A program made the position numbers and the translations under genes. Under the pieces are notes generated by a model. It was not told where the DNA came from. It saw only the letters and a list, made by a program, of their open reading frames with translations, and searched no databases. From Sulfuricurvum sp. (GTDB taxonomy: Bacteria > Campylobacterota > Campylobacteria > Campylobacterales > Sulfurimonadaceae), in the NCBI GenBank assembly GCA_028718525.1, contig JAQULP010000012.1, positions 1 through 64,000 on the forward strand: a stretch of DNA of 64,000 nt. Reading direction: 5' to 3'. Below are positions 1-8,645 of the stretch, piece after piece; positions within the stretch are counted from its first letter, which is position 1; the number at the start of each line of letters is the position of its first letter.

Positions 1-2
1 GA

Positions 3-119
3 CCTAGAAAAATACTCGGATATAAAACACCGCATGAAGTGTTCTTTGCTAAAATTGCACAATGGATTGATGACTCGAAGCTACATTACAAAAATAACGT
101 TGTTGCACTTGAGGGTTGA
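3..119 (+). mobile_element. IS30-family transposase, C-terminal fragment cut by the window edge
   Basis: Reading the third frame from base 3 gives 38 residues and a stop. They contain PRKILGYKTPHEVFF, the conserved end of IS30-type DDE transposases (usually RPRK-LG-KTP-EVF), and finish VVALEG. The last bases, around TTGCACTTGAGGGTTGAA at 103-120, resemble the terminal inverted repeats that overlap the 3' end of IS30 transposase genes. The element therefore probably ends near base 120. The rest lies outside the window, so it is unknown whether the copy is intact. Family call is from the motif; the element end is inference. Confidence 0.75.
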
Positions 120-213
120 ATGGGCGGAATGAAAACATCTCTATATGCAAAAAGCAAATCGTAAATTCGTGAATACCAAGAAGTTTGTTTGAGCAAAAAT
201 AGGGGAGTTAAAG

Positions 214-288
214 TGGTGACCCCAAGGGGATTCGAACCCCTATGGCCAGAATGAAAATCTGGAATCCTAACCATTAGATGATGGGGCC
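214..288 (-). tRNA. tRNA-Glu (anticodon TTC)
   Basis: On the minus strand the sequence folds as a cloverleaf. The acceptor stem GGCCCCA pairs with TGGGGTC (one G-T pair). The anticodon loop is TTTTCAT with TTC at plus-strand 253-255, and the T arm is AGGGG-TTCGAAT-CCCCT. The CCA end is encoded (214-216). Length is 75 nt including CCA. It lies about 95 bp from the IS30 fragment and has no tRNA neighbour in the window. Confidence 0.95.
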
Positions 289-397
289 ACTTTAAAAAAG
301 AAAGAGTCAGATAAATCTGAGCCGAAATTATATGAAAACAAAACTGAAAAAAAGATAAAACTATAAAATTTTTCCCTCTAAAGGGAAGAGGGGGCTT

Positions 398-949
398 TTA
401 GTCGTTATAAAACGAACGTAAAGCACGGATGATAACTGCATTTTTAGAAATACTTTCAGCTTTTGCATTATCGTCAACCAATTCATACACATCCAATGGC
501 AAAGAAATTGAAAATGTTTTTGTTTCAATTTTTTTACGGCGTGAGACAAGACTGGTAATATTTTGAAGCATTTCAAGAATTTTTTTGGTATCAATCGGTT
601 TTTGGATGAAGCTGTTGACGCCGACTTCGATTGATTCGGAAATTTTTTGGATATCGTTACTTGCAGAAATGACGATAATGATTTGTGATGGATTGATGGC
701 GCGGATACGTCGGGCAAGCTCAATACCGTCAATTTCAGGCATGATAATATCAACGAAAACGATATCCGGATTAACTTTTTCATACATTCGAAGAGCTTCG
801 GCACCATTATAGGCGGAAGTAACGTCTGCAAAAAAGTTTTTAAACGTCGAACTTAAGAGATCATTGGCAACAACTTCGTCTTCTACAACCATAGCTGTCA
901 ATTTTTTTGTTTGTTCCGTAAGCTGGATCAAATCTACATTTGATGACAT
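398..949 (-). CDS. Response regulator: CheY-like receiver fused to a ribbon-helix-helix domain
   Basis: 183 aa. Residues about 15-132 form a receiver domain: the acidic pair D24/E25, phosphoacceptor D67 in FVDIIMP, the Ser/Thr switch position in VISAS, and K117 in QKP. Residues about 144-181 (FSISLPLDVYELVDDNAK and onwards) look like a CopG/Arc-type ribbon-helix-helix DNA-binding domain, not the usual winged helix, LuxR or AAA+ output. The start is supported by AAGGAG 6 nt upstream of ATG. No histidine kinase is adjacent, so its partner is unknown. A phosphorylation-controlled RHH regulator is the likely role; targets cannot be seen. Confidence 0.85.
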   Translation of the reverse strand: MSSNVDLIQLTEQTKKLTAMVVEDEVVANDLLSSTFKNFFADVTSAYNGAEALRMYEKVNPDIVFVDIIMPEIDGIELARRIRAINPSQIIIVISASNDIQKISESIEVGVNSFIQKPIDTKKILEMLQNITSLVSRRKKIETKTFSISLPLDVYELVDDNAKAESISKNAVIIRALRSFYND

Positions 950-1089
950 GGTAACTCCTTTGTGAATTTCATGATTTATATCGCTGTGGATAATTGTTGT
1001 TATTATAGATCATATTTTTTAGCATTACCTTAAAAAAACCATTTCAGGTTATTTTATTGTAAAAACTGTTTTTGTGATTTTTTTATCCA

Positions 1090-1296
1090 TCAATACGTTT
1101 TAAATTGTTCAAGCCATTCAATATTCGTTTCATTAGTCTTTTCTTGCTGGCGAAGCAGTGACTCTATAATACTGATTAAGGTATTTTCATCCAAAAATTG
1201 TAATAGCGAGGGATCGATATGTGTCGGTTTGATACCTTCGTATCGGTTTAAAAGATTTTCGATATCGGTGATAAGTTGTTCTTTACGTGATTTCAT
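1090..1296 (-). CDS. Small conserved-looking protein, function unknown
   Basis: 68 aa, acidic and leucine-rich, with two predicted helical stretches (ITDIENLLNRYEG and LISIIESLLRQQEK). No known domain is recognised. It lies between the response regulator and aspS on the minus strand. The ribosome-binding site before its ATG is weak. The regular amphipathic pattern and lack of a competing frame favour a real gene, but the call is only moderate. Confidence 0.5.
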   Translation of the reverse strand: MKSRKEQLITDIENLLNRYEGIKPTHIDPSLLQFLDENTLISIIESLLRQQEKTNETNIEWLEQFKTY

Positions 1297-1477
1297 TAGA
1301 AAATTCTAACGCAATATTACTAAAAAGTATTTTGATTAACATAATATATATTATATTTAAATAATCTTTTGCATTTGTTCTCTATTACTATGTATCTCTT
1401 CTTCCACGATAGATCTAATTTGAAACAATAAAGAGTCCATACGTCAACCCATTATCAAACCAAAAGTTTCAAACCGC

Positions 1478-1483
1478 TATAAT
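1478..1483 (+). promoter_or_regulatory. -10 box of the aspS promoter (TATAAT)
   Basis: TATAAT sits 30 bp before the TTG start chosen for aspS. Its last T is the first base of the upstream in-frame TTG at 1483, so that TTG cannot lie within the transcript. This decides the start codon. Confidence 0.75.
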
Positions 1484-1512
1484 TGCAAAAAATTAAGATC
1501 AAGGACTTTGAT

Positions 1513-3267
1513 TTGAGAAGTCATTTTTGTACCGATTTAAGTGAATTAAACGTTGGTGAGAACGTCGTTTTGTGTGGATGGGCAAATAGTTATAGAGATC
1601 ATGGCGGAATCGTATTTATCGACTTGCGCGATAAAAGCGGCCTGATTCAACTTGTATGTGACCCTGCGGATAACGCACATGCCCATAAAGTAGCCAGTGA
1701 CGTCCGTGATGAATTTGTCCTTATTGCGCATGGCCGTGTTCGTTCTCGTGGAGAAGGATTGGTTAATCCCCGTCTTAAGACAGGTGCTATTGAGGTAGTG
1801 GTTGAAGAACTTATTATCGAAAACCGCTCTGAGCCGGTCCCGTTCGGCATCGGTGACAATAGTGTCGGTGAAGAGATCCGTCTGAAGCATCGCTATCTTG
1901 ATTTACGCAATCCTTCTATGTATAACACTTTCATGCTCCGTTCAAAAGCTGCAATTGCAGCGCGAAATGTCCTTGACCGTCTTGGATTTTTAGAAGTGGA
2001 AACTCCGATTTTGACGAAATCAACTCCAGAGGGTGCACGTGACTATCTCGTACCGAGCCGTGTACATGAAGGTGAGTTCTACGCCCTCCCCCAATCGCCT
2101 CAATTGTTCAAACAGCTCCTAATGGTAGGCGGATTTGACCGTTATTTCCAAATCGCAAAATGTTTCCGTGATGAAGACTTGCGTGCCGACCGTCAGCCGG
2201 AATTCACCCAAATCGACGTCGAGATGAGTTTCTGTAACCAAGAAGACGTTATCCGTGTTGCCGAAGAGTTGATTACCGGTATGTTCGCCTCAGCGGGACA
2301 TGAAGTTCATACACCGTTCAACCGTATCAAATACAACGATGCGATGGAGTGGTACGGATCAGATAAGCCTGACCTTCGGTATGATCTAAAAATGATCGAT
2401 GTTATCGATATTTTCGCACGCTGCGACAATGAGATTTTCACCTCTATCGCCGCCAATCCGAAAATGAACCGTATTAAAGCGCTCCGTGTTCCGGGCGCCG
2501 ATTTGGTATTTTCTAAACGTGAGATGAAAAGTTTCGAAGATTATGTCCGTAAATTCGGGGCAAAAGGGCTCGGATATTTCCAAATGAAAGAAGACGGTCT
2601 CAAAGGGCCTCTAGAAAAATTCTTCTCTCCTGAAGATTTGCAGCTTCTAGTTGATCGTACCGGTATGGAAGTGGGCGACGTCGTCTTCTTCGGTGCAGGT
2701 GACAAGAAAACGGTATGGGATTATATGGGACGCTTCCGTATCTTTATCGCGGAACACGAAAAAATGAATCTAATCGACAAAGATCGCTTCGAATTTGTCT
2801 GGGTTGTCGATTTCCCGATGTTCGAAATTGAAGACGGCCGTGTCAAAGCCCTCCACCATCCGTTTACAATGCCGCGTGATCTGAATCACGAACATCTCGA
2901 AGATATCGAATCGATCGCTTATGATATCGTTCTCAACGGTACTGAACTCGGCGGCGGATCGATCCGTATTCATAAACAAGCACTGCAAGAACAAATCTTC
3001 ACCCTTCTTGGAATCGGTGAAGAAGAAGCGCAAGAAAAATTCGGCTTTCTGCTCGATGCACTCAAATTCGGTGCCCCTCCGCACGGCGGATTTGCAATCG
3101 GATTTGACCGTTTTATGATGCTCTTGTCTAAAAAAGAGAGTATCCGTGACGTTATCGCATTCCCTAAAACCCAAAAAGCGTCATGTATCATGACCCAAGC
3201 ACCGAGTCCTGTTGAATTGACACAATTGCGAGAGCTTCATATCCGTCTACGTGAAACGGCAAAGTAA
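1513..3267 (+). CDS. aspS: Aspartyl-tRNA synthetase
   Basis: 584 aa class II synthetase that charges tRNA-Asp, and often tRNA-Asn in Campylobacterota. It has the N-terminal OB anticodon-binding domain ([21 protein letters not shown]), motif 2 ([16 protein letters not shown]), the bacterial GAD insertion, and motif 3 ([11 protein letters not shown]). I start it at TTG 1513 (MRSHFCTDL, the family N-terminus), preceded by AAGGA with 7-nt spacing. The upstream in-frame TTG at 1483 overlaps the -10 box. The next gene begins 3 nt after the stop, so it is co-transcribed with the short adenylate kinase. Confidence 0.97.
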   Translation: MRSHFCTDLSELNVGENVVLCGWANSYRDHGGIVFIDLRDKSGLIQLVCDPADNAHAHKVASDVRDEFVLIAHGRVRSRGEGLVNPRLKTGAIEVVVEELIIENRSEPVPFGIGDNSVGEEIRLKHRYLDLRNPSMYNTFMLRSKAAIAARNVLDRLGFLEVETPILTKSTPEGARDYLVPSRVHEGEFYALPQSPQLFKQLLMVGGFDRYFQIAKCFRDEDLRADRQPEFTQIDVEMSFCNQEDVIRVAEELITGMFASAGHEVHTPFNRIKYNDAMEWYGSDKPDLRYDLKMIDVIDIFARCDNEIFTSIAANPKMNRIKALRVPGADLVFSKREMKSFEDYVRKFGAKGLGYFQMKEDGLKGPLEKFFSPEDLQLLVDRTGMEVGDVVFFGAGDKKTVWDYMGRFRIFIAEHEKMNLIDKDRFEFVWVVDFPMFEIEDGRVKALHHPFTMPRDLNHEHLEDIESIAYDIVLNGTELGGGSIRIHKQALQEQIFTLLGIGEEEAQEKFGFLLDALKFGAPPHGGFAIGFDRFMMLLSKKESIRDVIAFPKTQKASCIMTQAPSPVELTQLRELHIRLRETAK

Positions 3268-3270
3268 TCG

Positions 3271-3843
3271 ATGAAGAAACTTTTTTTAATCATCGGTGCA
3301 CCGGGTTCAGGTAAAACGACCGATGCGGAGATTATTGCAGGACGCAAGACCGAGACAATCGTCCACTACTCAACGGGTGATCTCCTGCGTGCCGAAGTTT
3401 CCAGCGGATCTGAGCGCGGAAAACGGATTGACAGCTTTATCAGCCGGGGAATGATCGTTCCGATTGAGATCGCGATTGACACGATCACCAGTGCTATCAA
3501 AGCCGCCCCCTCTGATGTTATCTTGTTTGACGGTTATCCCCGTTCATTTGAACAAATGAACGAACTTGATAAATTTTTGCAAAACGATCGTTCTATCGAG
3601 TTGGTCAGCGTCATCGAAGTTGTGGTAAGCGAAGAGGTAGCACGCGATCGTGTCCTCGGACGCTCTCGCGGAGCGGATGACAAAGTAGAAGTTTTTAACA
3701 ACCGTATGAAAGTCTATACCGATCCGTTAGCGGAGATTCAAAGCTTTTATGAAAGCAAAAACCTTCTCCATAAAATAAACGGCGAACGTTCGATTGACGC
3801 TATTGTCGATGAGATGGAACTGTTTATCGAGAGTCAAATATAG
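3271..3843 (+). CDS. Short-form adenylate kinase / nucleoside monophosphate kinase
   Basis: 190 aa. P-loop GAPGSGKTT at residues 8-16, an NMP-binding region (STGDLLRAE), the [10 protein letters not shown] motif, and a very short LID ([12 protein letters not shown]). The length and LID match the 190-aa adenylate kinases of Campylobacter and Helicobacter. It transfers phosphate between ATP and a nucleoside monophosphate, probably AMP. It follows aspS by 3 nt and is followed by a second, long-form adenylate kinase. With two enzymes present, substrate preference (AMP versus CMP/UMP) cannot be read from sequence. Confidence 0.85.
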   Translation: MKKLFLIIGAPGSGKTTDAEIIAGRKTETIVHYSTGDLLRAEVSSGSERGKRIDSFISRGMIVPIEIAIDTITSAIKAAPSDVILFDGYPRSFEQMNELDKFLQNDRSIELVSVIEVVVSEEVARDRVLGRSRGADDKVEVFNNRMKVYTDPLAEIQSFYESKNLLHKINGERSIDAIVDEMELFIESQI

Positions 3844-3889
3844 GTCTCGTTGGGCTTCCTGCCGAAGGAAACTTAGCGTTAGCGCAGCT

Positions 3890-4587
<698 letters not shown>

Positions 4588-4608
4588 TCATCCCCCTTTT
4601 GGGGATCA

Positions 4609-4617
4609 TGCTATAAT
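4609..4617 (+). promoter_or_regulatory. Extended -10 promoter giving a leaderless transcript (TGCTATAAT)
   Basis: TGCTATAAT ends at 4617 and the ATG of the next gene starts at 4624, only 6 nt later. Transcription would start at or next to the A of ATG, and no Shine-Dalgarno sequence fits between. Just upstream, ATCCCCCTTTTGGGGAT (4590-4606) forms a hairpin that may end adk transcription. Confidence 0.6.
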
Positions 4618-4623
4618 CCCTGT

Positions 4624-5379
4624 ATGAAAACTCCACATTTTTATGCCGTAATCATCGGTTCTGAAATTCTCAATGGGCGTCGGGAAGACAAACATTTTAT
4701 TTATCTTCGAGATGCCCTCCTTCGTCGAGGTCATACCCTTTTCGCTTCATTCATTATCAAAGACGATCCTGTCCTGATCCGAAATATGTTTTACATGATT
4801 AAGAATGATCCCCATGCGGTAATGTTCAGTTTCGGAGGAATCGGTTCTACCCCTGATGACTTAACCCGTCAAATCGCATCGGATGTCTTTAGTGACGGTG
4901 AGTTGGTGCCGCATTTGCAATTTACACAGGACATAATTGACCGTTTCGGCGAAGAGGCCTATCCGCATCGTATCAATATGGCACATTTGCCGAAGAATTC
5001 CTTATTGCTTCCCAATATTATTAACAATATGTCTGGGTTTTATCTTGAAGATCGCTACTTTTTTATGCCGGGATTTCCCAATATGTCTCATCCCATGGTA
5101 GACAATGCCTTAGATCGTTTTTATCTTCATGCACCAACAATTTACCGACATACATTAACGGCACAAACTTCTGAAAATACCTTAATCACCATTATGGAGC
5201 AAATGGATAAACGGGTCGATTTTTCCTCCTTACCGATGATGAACGGTCCATCCCCTTCTGTAGAAATTTCGGTTGCATCTGAGAATGAAGCCCTCACTAG
5301 GGATAGTTTTCAACTTTTTATTGATAAATTGAATCTGGAATCAATCCCGTATGCCATTTTGGAGAGTGTAAAAAAATAA
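4624..5379 (+). CDS. CinA-like MoaB/MogA-fold (molybdopterin-binding) protein
   Basis: 251 aa. The N-terminal 160 residues match the MoCF_biosynth fold shared by MogA, MoaB and the CinA N-domain (VIIGSEILNGRREDKH, FSFGGIGSTPDDLT, LPKNSLLLPN, FFMPGFPNMSHPM). The C-terminal nicotinamide-nucleotide amidohydrolase domain of full CinA is absent. CinA-type N-domains act on ADP-ribose or related pyrophosphates in NAD salvage, whereas MogA relatives act in molybdopterin synthesis. Which applies here is not decided by sequence. The extended -10 box 6 nt before ATG suggests leaderless translation. Confidence 0.75.
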   Translation: MKTPHFYAVIIGSEILNGRREDKHFIYLRDALLRRGHTLFASFIIKDDPVLIRNMFYMIKNDPHAVMFSFGGIGSTPDDLTRQIASDVFSDGELVPHLQFTQDIIDRFGEEAYPHRINMAHLPKNSLLLPNIINNMSGFYLEDRYFFMPGFPNMSHPMVDNALDRFYLHAPTIYRHTLTAQTSENTLITIMEQMDKRVDFSSLPMMNGPSPSVEISVASENEALTRDSFQLFIDKLNLESIPYAILESVKK

Positions 5380-5432
5380 ATTTTTTTTCTTTGATGCCGA
5401 TTTTATTTTATATTAGAGGTAGGGAGAGTGCA

Positions 5433-5576
5433 ATGCAAATGGTCAACATTTTAATGGTTTTATTGGTATTCATCATTTGTATGTATATCGCGTATAGGAT
5501 TCTTTTTTTTAAAACTACCAAAAAAACGAATCAGAGGAAGAAACCCCATTTTACCTTTAAAATTGAGTCGGAATAG
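5433..5576 (+). CDS. Small single-pass membrane protein
   Basis: 47 aa. The start at ATG 5433 is preceded by GGGAG. One hydrophobic span (residues about 4-24) is followed by a basic tail rich in Lys and Arg, predicting an N-out/C-in topology with a cytoplasmic tail. The longest ORF begins at 5391 but lacks a ribosome-binding site. It lies 53 nt after the CinA-like gene and converges on htpX. Function unknown. Confidence 0.55.
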   Translation: MQMVNILMVLLVFIICMYIAYRILFFKTTKKTNQRKKPHFTFKIESE

Positions 5577-5582
5577 ATATCT

Positions 5583-6473
5583 CTAGCTGTAGTGACGGTC
5601 ATAGAGCTTATTGCGTTCTTTCATACTTGTTAGCTCTCTCTTTAGCATTTCTAACCGTTCAAGCCTCTGTTCAGTCGTTGGATGGGTGCGAAAAAGGGTA
5701 TTGAATGAAACTTTTTTTCCATCAAAAGGGCTGATAATAAACATATGCGCATTTTCCGGTGTCGCGCCCTGCACTTCCCCTCGTCCGTTATAATTTGAAA
5801 GCTTAATAAGGGCGTTTTGGAGCCATTCAGGGTGGCCGGTTAAACGGGCTGCCCCTTCGTCAGCCATAAATTCGCGTGATCGACTAATCGTCATTTGGAT
5901 AATACTGGCAGCAATAGGAAGTAATATAGCCATGGCAATCATGACAATCGGATTGATATTTCGATTATTACGTCCGAATATAGCTCCAAATTGCATCATA
6001 TTCGCGATAAAAGCGATCGCTCCGGCTATCGTTGCCGCAATCGTGGCAATTAGAATATCACGATGTGCAACATGCGAAAGTTCGTGAGCCATGACCCCCT
6101 CAATCTCTTCTTCATTCAAAAGTTCCATGAGGCCGGTGGTAATAGCAACGGCGGCATGTTCAGGATTTCGTCCGGTTGCAAAAGCGTTGGGAATATGGTC
6201 ATGGATAATGTAGACTTTCGGCATAGGCATATTGGAACGTTCTACCAATCGTGTTACAACACGATAAAGCAAGGGGGTTTCACGGGGATCTGCCTCTTGT
6301 GCATTATAGTGGTTTAAAATCATTGTATCTGAAAAATAGTAGGCATAAAAATTCATTCCGCCAGCCATAATCAAGGCTATTATCATTCCAGCGGTTCCAC
6401 CGAGATACCCTCCGATTAAGACCAGTAAAATACTTAATGAACTGAGTAATAAAAAGGTTTTAATCTGTTCCAT
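5583..6473 (-). CDS. htpX: Membrane-bound zinc metalloprotease HtpX
   Basis: 296 aa. Two N-terminal membrane spans (residues about 5-45), the M48 zinc motif HELSH at 130-134, a downstream membrane hairpin, and the third-ligand region [12 protein letters not shown]. HtpX degrades damaged or misassembled inner-membrane proteins. Length and motif order are normal. Its start overlaps the 3' end of the ankyrin gene by 14 nt, so the two are translationally coupled. Confidence 0.95.
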   Translation of the reverse strand: MEQIKTFLLLSSLSILLVLIGGYLGGTAGMIIALIMAGGMNFYAYYFSDTMILNHYNAQEADPRETPLLYRVVTRLVERSNMPMPKVYIIHDHIPNAFATGRNPEHAAVAITTGLMELLNEEEIEGVMAHELSHVAHRDILIATIAATIAGAIAFIANMMQFGAIFGRNNRNINPIVMIAMAILLPIAASIIQMTISRSREFMADEGAARLTGHPEWLQNALIKLSNYNGRGEVQGATPENAHMFIISPFDGKKVSFNTLFRTHPTTEQRLERLEMLKRELTSMKERNKLYDRHYS

Positions 6474-6948
6474 TTTTTGTTTCCTCTTCTAAAAGGGACA
6501 AAATAGATTTTTTTCGCATTTTACGCGCAAAATCAATAGCACTGAGGCCATAGGCATCACGAGCATTAAGATCCACACCCATTTCCAATAATTTTTTAAT
6601 AACATCAACACGTCCGTAGCAAACAGCCCCCATTAACGGAGTAAATCCACTTTTACGGCTCGCTTGGTTAATGTCAAAATTGTCGTTTATTAATTTTTCG
6701 ATCACTGAAAGATTATTATAGGTCACTGCTACATCAAATACACTGACCCCTTCATGATCAACATGATGGATATCGGCACCGTTTTCAAGCAATAAATCGA
6801 TTAACATCTCATCACAGTGATACCGGATAGCAAAACAGAGTACCGATTCTCCATTCTCTTCAACTTCATTCGGATTACCGCCGTTCTTGAGGTATTTTTT
6901 TACGCCAAGGTAGTCATTAGCTTTTAATAAAATTGTCCACTGTTCCAT
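6460..6948 (-). CDS. Ankyrin-repeat protein
   Basis: 162 aa with about four ankyrin repeats (for example [57 protein letters not shown]). No signal peptide, so a cytoplasmic protein-protein interaction role is likely. It is the first gene of a pair with htpX, suggesting it may act on or regulate that protease or its substrates (inference). Confidence 0.85.
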   Translation of the reverse strand: MEQWTILLKANDYLGVKKYLKNGGNPNEVEENGESVLCFAIRYHCDEMLIDLLLENGADIHHVDHEGVSVFDVAVTYNNLSVIEKLINDNFDINQASRKSGFTPLMGAVCYGRVDVIKKLLEMGVDLNARDAYGLSAIDFARKMRKKSILSLLEEETKNGTD

Positions 6949-7053
6949 AATTTATCCATAAAATAATATGACGAAGTATAACACGCAACCTTCAACCCAT
7001 CCATAGGGTGTTATGGTAAAATTCCCTATTAATTTTACACCAAGTGAGACAAT

Positions 7054-8250
7054 ATGGAAATTTTAGAGACTGAAACTGCTTTTAAAGCCTGTGTTCAAGA
7101 GATTCAAAATAGTTCGGGATACAAAAATCCCCTTGCATTCGGTATCTGCCGTGTTGATTTTGGACAACTTAACAGTGATAAAATATTACAAGCAACTTTC
7201 CCGCATATCAACTGGAATGAAAACTTCGGAAGTGCTGCTATTTTTATCAAGAGCGCACAAGAACAGGGATTTGAAATTGATTTTACCTCGGATGAAGTTA
7301 TTATTCCGGTTAATTTAAAATTTTTAGAGGGGTGTTTAAACGCATTTACCCCATATTCCGACGAAGCATTCGGCGATGCGCATAAAAACATCCAAGTCGT
7401 TTCTGCTCTGTACAATCTTATCAAAGAGAGAGGGATGCGTGAAGGCGAATTCCGTCTTGTCATTTTATTTAATGATGTACCATGTGTAAGCGTTGAAGGG
7501 ACGTATTTAAAACTCTATGCCCTTTCGACTTCAAAAGTTGCACTTCGTTCCCTTAACTTGAACGGGGCCTTTGGAGCATTGCATAATGTTGCATGGTCAG
7601 ACGGCCAGCCGATTGAACTCGATTGGTTACGCGAAAATGAAATCGAACTCAAATTTGCCAATGAATATCCAAAAATTGATTTTGTTGATAAATTCCCACG
7701 TTATCTTCAACACATTATCCCTGCCAACAACACACGTGTATTGGATGATTCAAAAGTACGTTTCGGTGCACAGCTTCATGCCGGTACAACCATTATGCCG
7801 GGTGCAAGCTATGTAAACTTCAATGCCGGAACAACAGGTGTCAGCATGGTAGAAGGACGTATTTCAAGTTCGGCAGTTGTTGGTGACGGCTCGGATGTCG
7901 GCGGCGGTGCTTCAATACTAGGCGTCCTTAGCGGAACAGACGGGATCCCTGTAACCATCGGTAAGAATACCCTTTTAGGTGCAAATTCGGTTACAGGAAT
8001 CGCTTTGGGTGATGGCTGTATCGTAGATGCCGGTATTGCGGTATTAGCAGGAACTAAATTTGCTGTTACATCCGAAGAACTTGCTAAAATTCAGGAAGCG
8101 AATCCGTCAAAAACGCTCTCAGGTGAAAGTTTTAAAGGTAAAGATTTGGTTGGATTGAACGGTATTCACTACCGACAGGATTCAACTACAGGGCAGTTAC
8201 TTATTCGACGTTCAACCCGAGAAGTTAAACTTAACGCCGATTTACACTAA
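7054..8250 (+). CDS. dapD: Tetrahydrodipicolinate N-succinyltransferase (long form)
   Basis: 398 aa. It succinylates tetrahydrodipicolinate in the succinylase branch of lysine and diaminopimelate synthesis. A long N-terminal region is followed by a left-handed beta-helix (about residues 235-330: VRFGAQLHAGTTIMPGASYV, SSAVVGDGSDVGGGASILG). This is the campylobacterial/pseudomonad-type DapD, about 120 residues longer than E. coli DapD. A -10-like TAAAAT lies about 35 bp before the ATG. Confidence 0.93.
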   Translation: MEILETETAFKACVQEIQNSSGYKNPLAFGICRVDFGQLNSDKILQATFPHINWNENFGSAAIFIKSAQEQGFEIDFTSDEVIIPVNLKFLEGCLNAFTPYSDEAFGDAHKNIQVVSALYNLIKERGMREGEFRLVILFNDVPCVSVEGTYLKLYALSTSKVALRSLNLNGAFGALHNVAWSDGQPIELDWLRENEIELKFANEYPKIDFVDKFPRYLQHIIPANNTRVLDDSKVRFGAQLHAGTTIMPGASYVNFNAGTTGVSMVEGRISSSAVVGDGSDVGGGASILGVLSGTDGIPVTIGKNTLLGANSVTGIALGDGCIVDAGIAVLAGTKFAVTSEELAKIQEANPSKTLSGESFKGKDLVGLNGIHYRQDSTTGQLLIRRSTREVKLNADLH

Positions 8251-8262
8251 TCGCAATTTTCT

Positions 8263-8280
8263 ATCGCCGTTTAAGGCGAT
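8263..8280 (+). terminator. Hairpin after dapD
   Basis: ATCGCC-GTTTAA-GGCGAT forms a perfect 6-bp stem 12 nt after the dapD stop. There is no clear T-run after it on the plus strand, so it may be a weak terminator or processing site. The next gene has its own -10-like sequence (TACTAT, about 8296). Confidence 0.45.
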
Positions 8281-8319
8281 GGCATCTATACTCATACTAT
8301 CCCTATGAAGGAGCTTTCA

Positions 8320-8625
8320 ATGATAAGCTCAAATGTCTCTTCAATTCTGTCGAATCAAGTCTATATGAATAATAATGCAAATAATGTAGCTAATGTCAAC
8401 AGTGACGGATATATCCCCCGCACTACAACCATCAGCGAAACGCAAAACGGTGCGACCAAAGCAAATACCTCAATGGCCGATTCAAACGGAAGCTCAAAGT
8501 CTCAAACAGATCTTGCAAAAGAGTTGACAGACCAAGTGAGTATCGAAAAAATTGCGCAGGCTAACGTGCAATCCATTCGGACGCAGGACGAAATGCTTGG
8601 CTCGCTTTTGGATATTCGAAGCTAG
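8320..8625 (+). CDS. Short flagellar rod/hook-like protein (FlgB/FlgC/FlgG family ends only)
   Basis: 101 aa from ATG 8320, which has AAGGAG 6 nt upstream; the in-frame ATG 15 nt earlier contains that site and is unlikely. The N-terminus (LSNQVYMNNNANNVANVNSDGY) is the rod-family motif. The C-terminus (VSIEKIAQANVQSIRTQDEMLGSLLDI) resembles the C-terminal rod helix that also packs in the axial structure. Between them is only a Ser/Asn/Thr-rich linker of about 40 residues, far shorter than FlgC. It may be an axial accessory protein. It stands alone between dapD and a terminator. Confidence 0.7.
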   Translation: MISSNVSSILSNQVYMNNNANNVANVNSDGYIPRTTTISETQNGATKANTSMADSNGSSKSQTDLAKELTDQVSIEKIAQANVQSIRTQDEMLGSLLDIRS

Positions 8626-8645
8626 AACCGCTAAAGCGGTTTTTT
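8626..8645. terminator. Intrinsic terminator shared by convergent genes
   Basis: AACCGCT-AA-AGCGGTT followed by TTTT, directly after the rod-like gene. The stop codon of the convergent NlpC/P60 gene (8631-8633) lies inside the stem, so the hairpin probably serves both strands. Confidence 0.8.

Noticed and set aside
361-831. Long open frame opposite/overlapping the response regulator
   Set aside because: Shadow of the receiver gene in another frame; no ribosome-binding site or domain.
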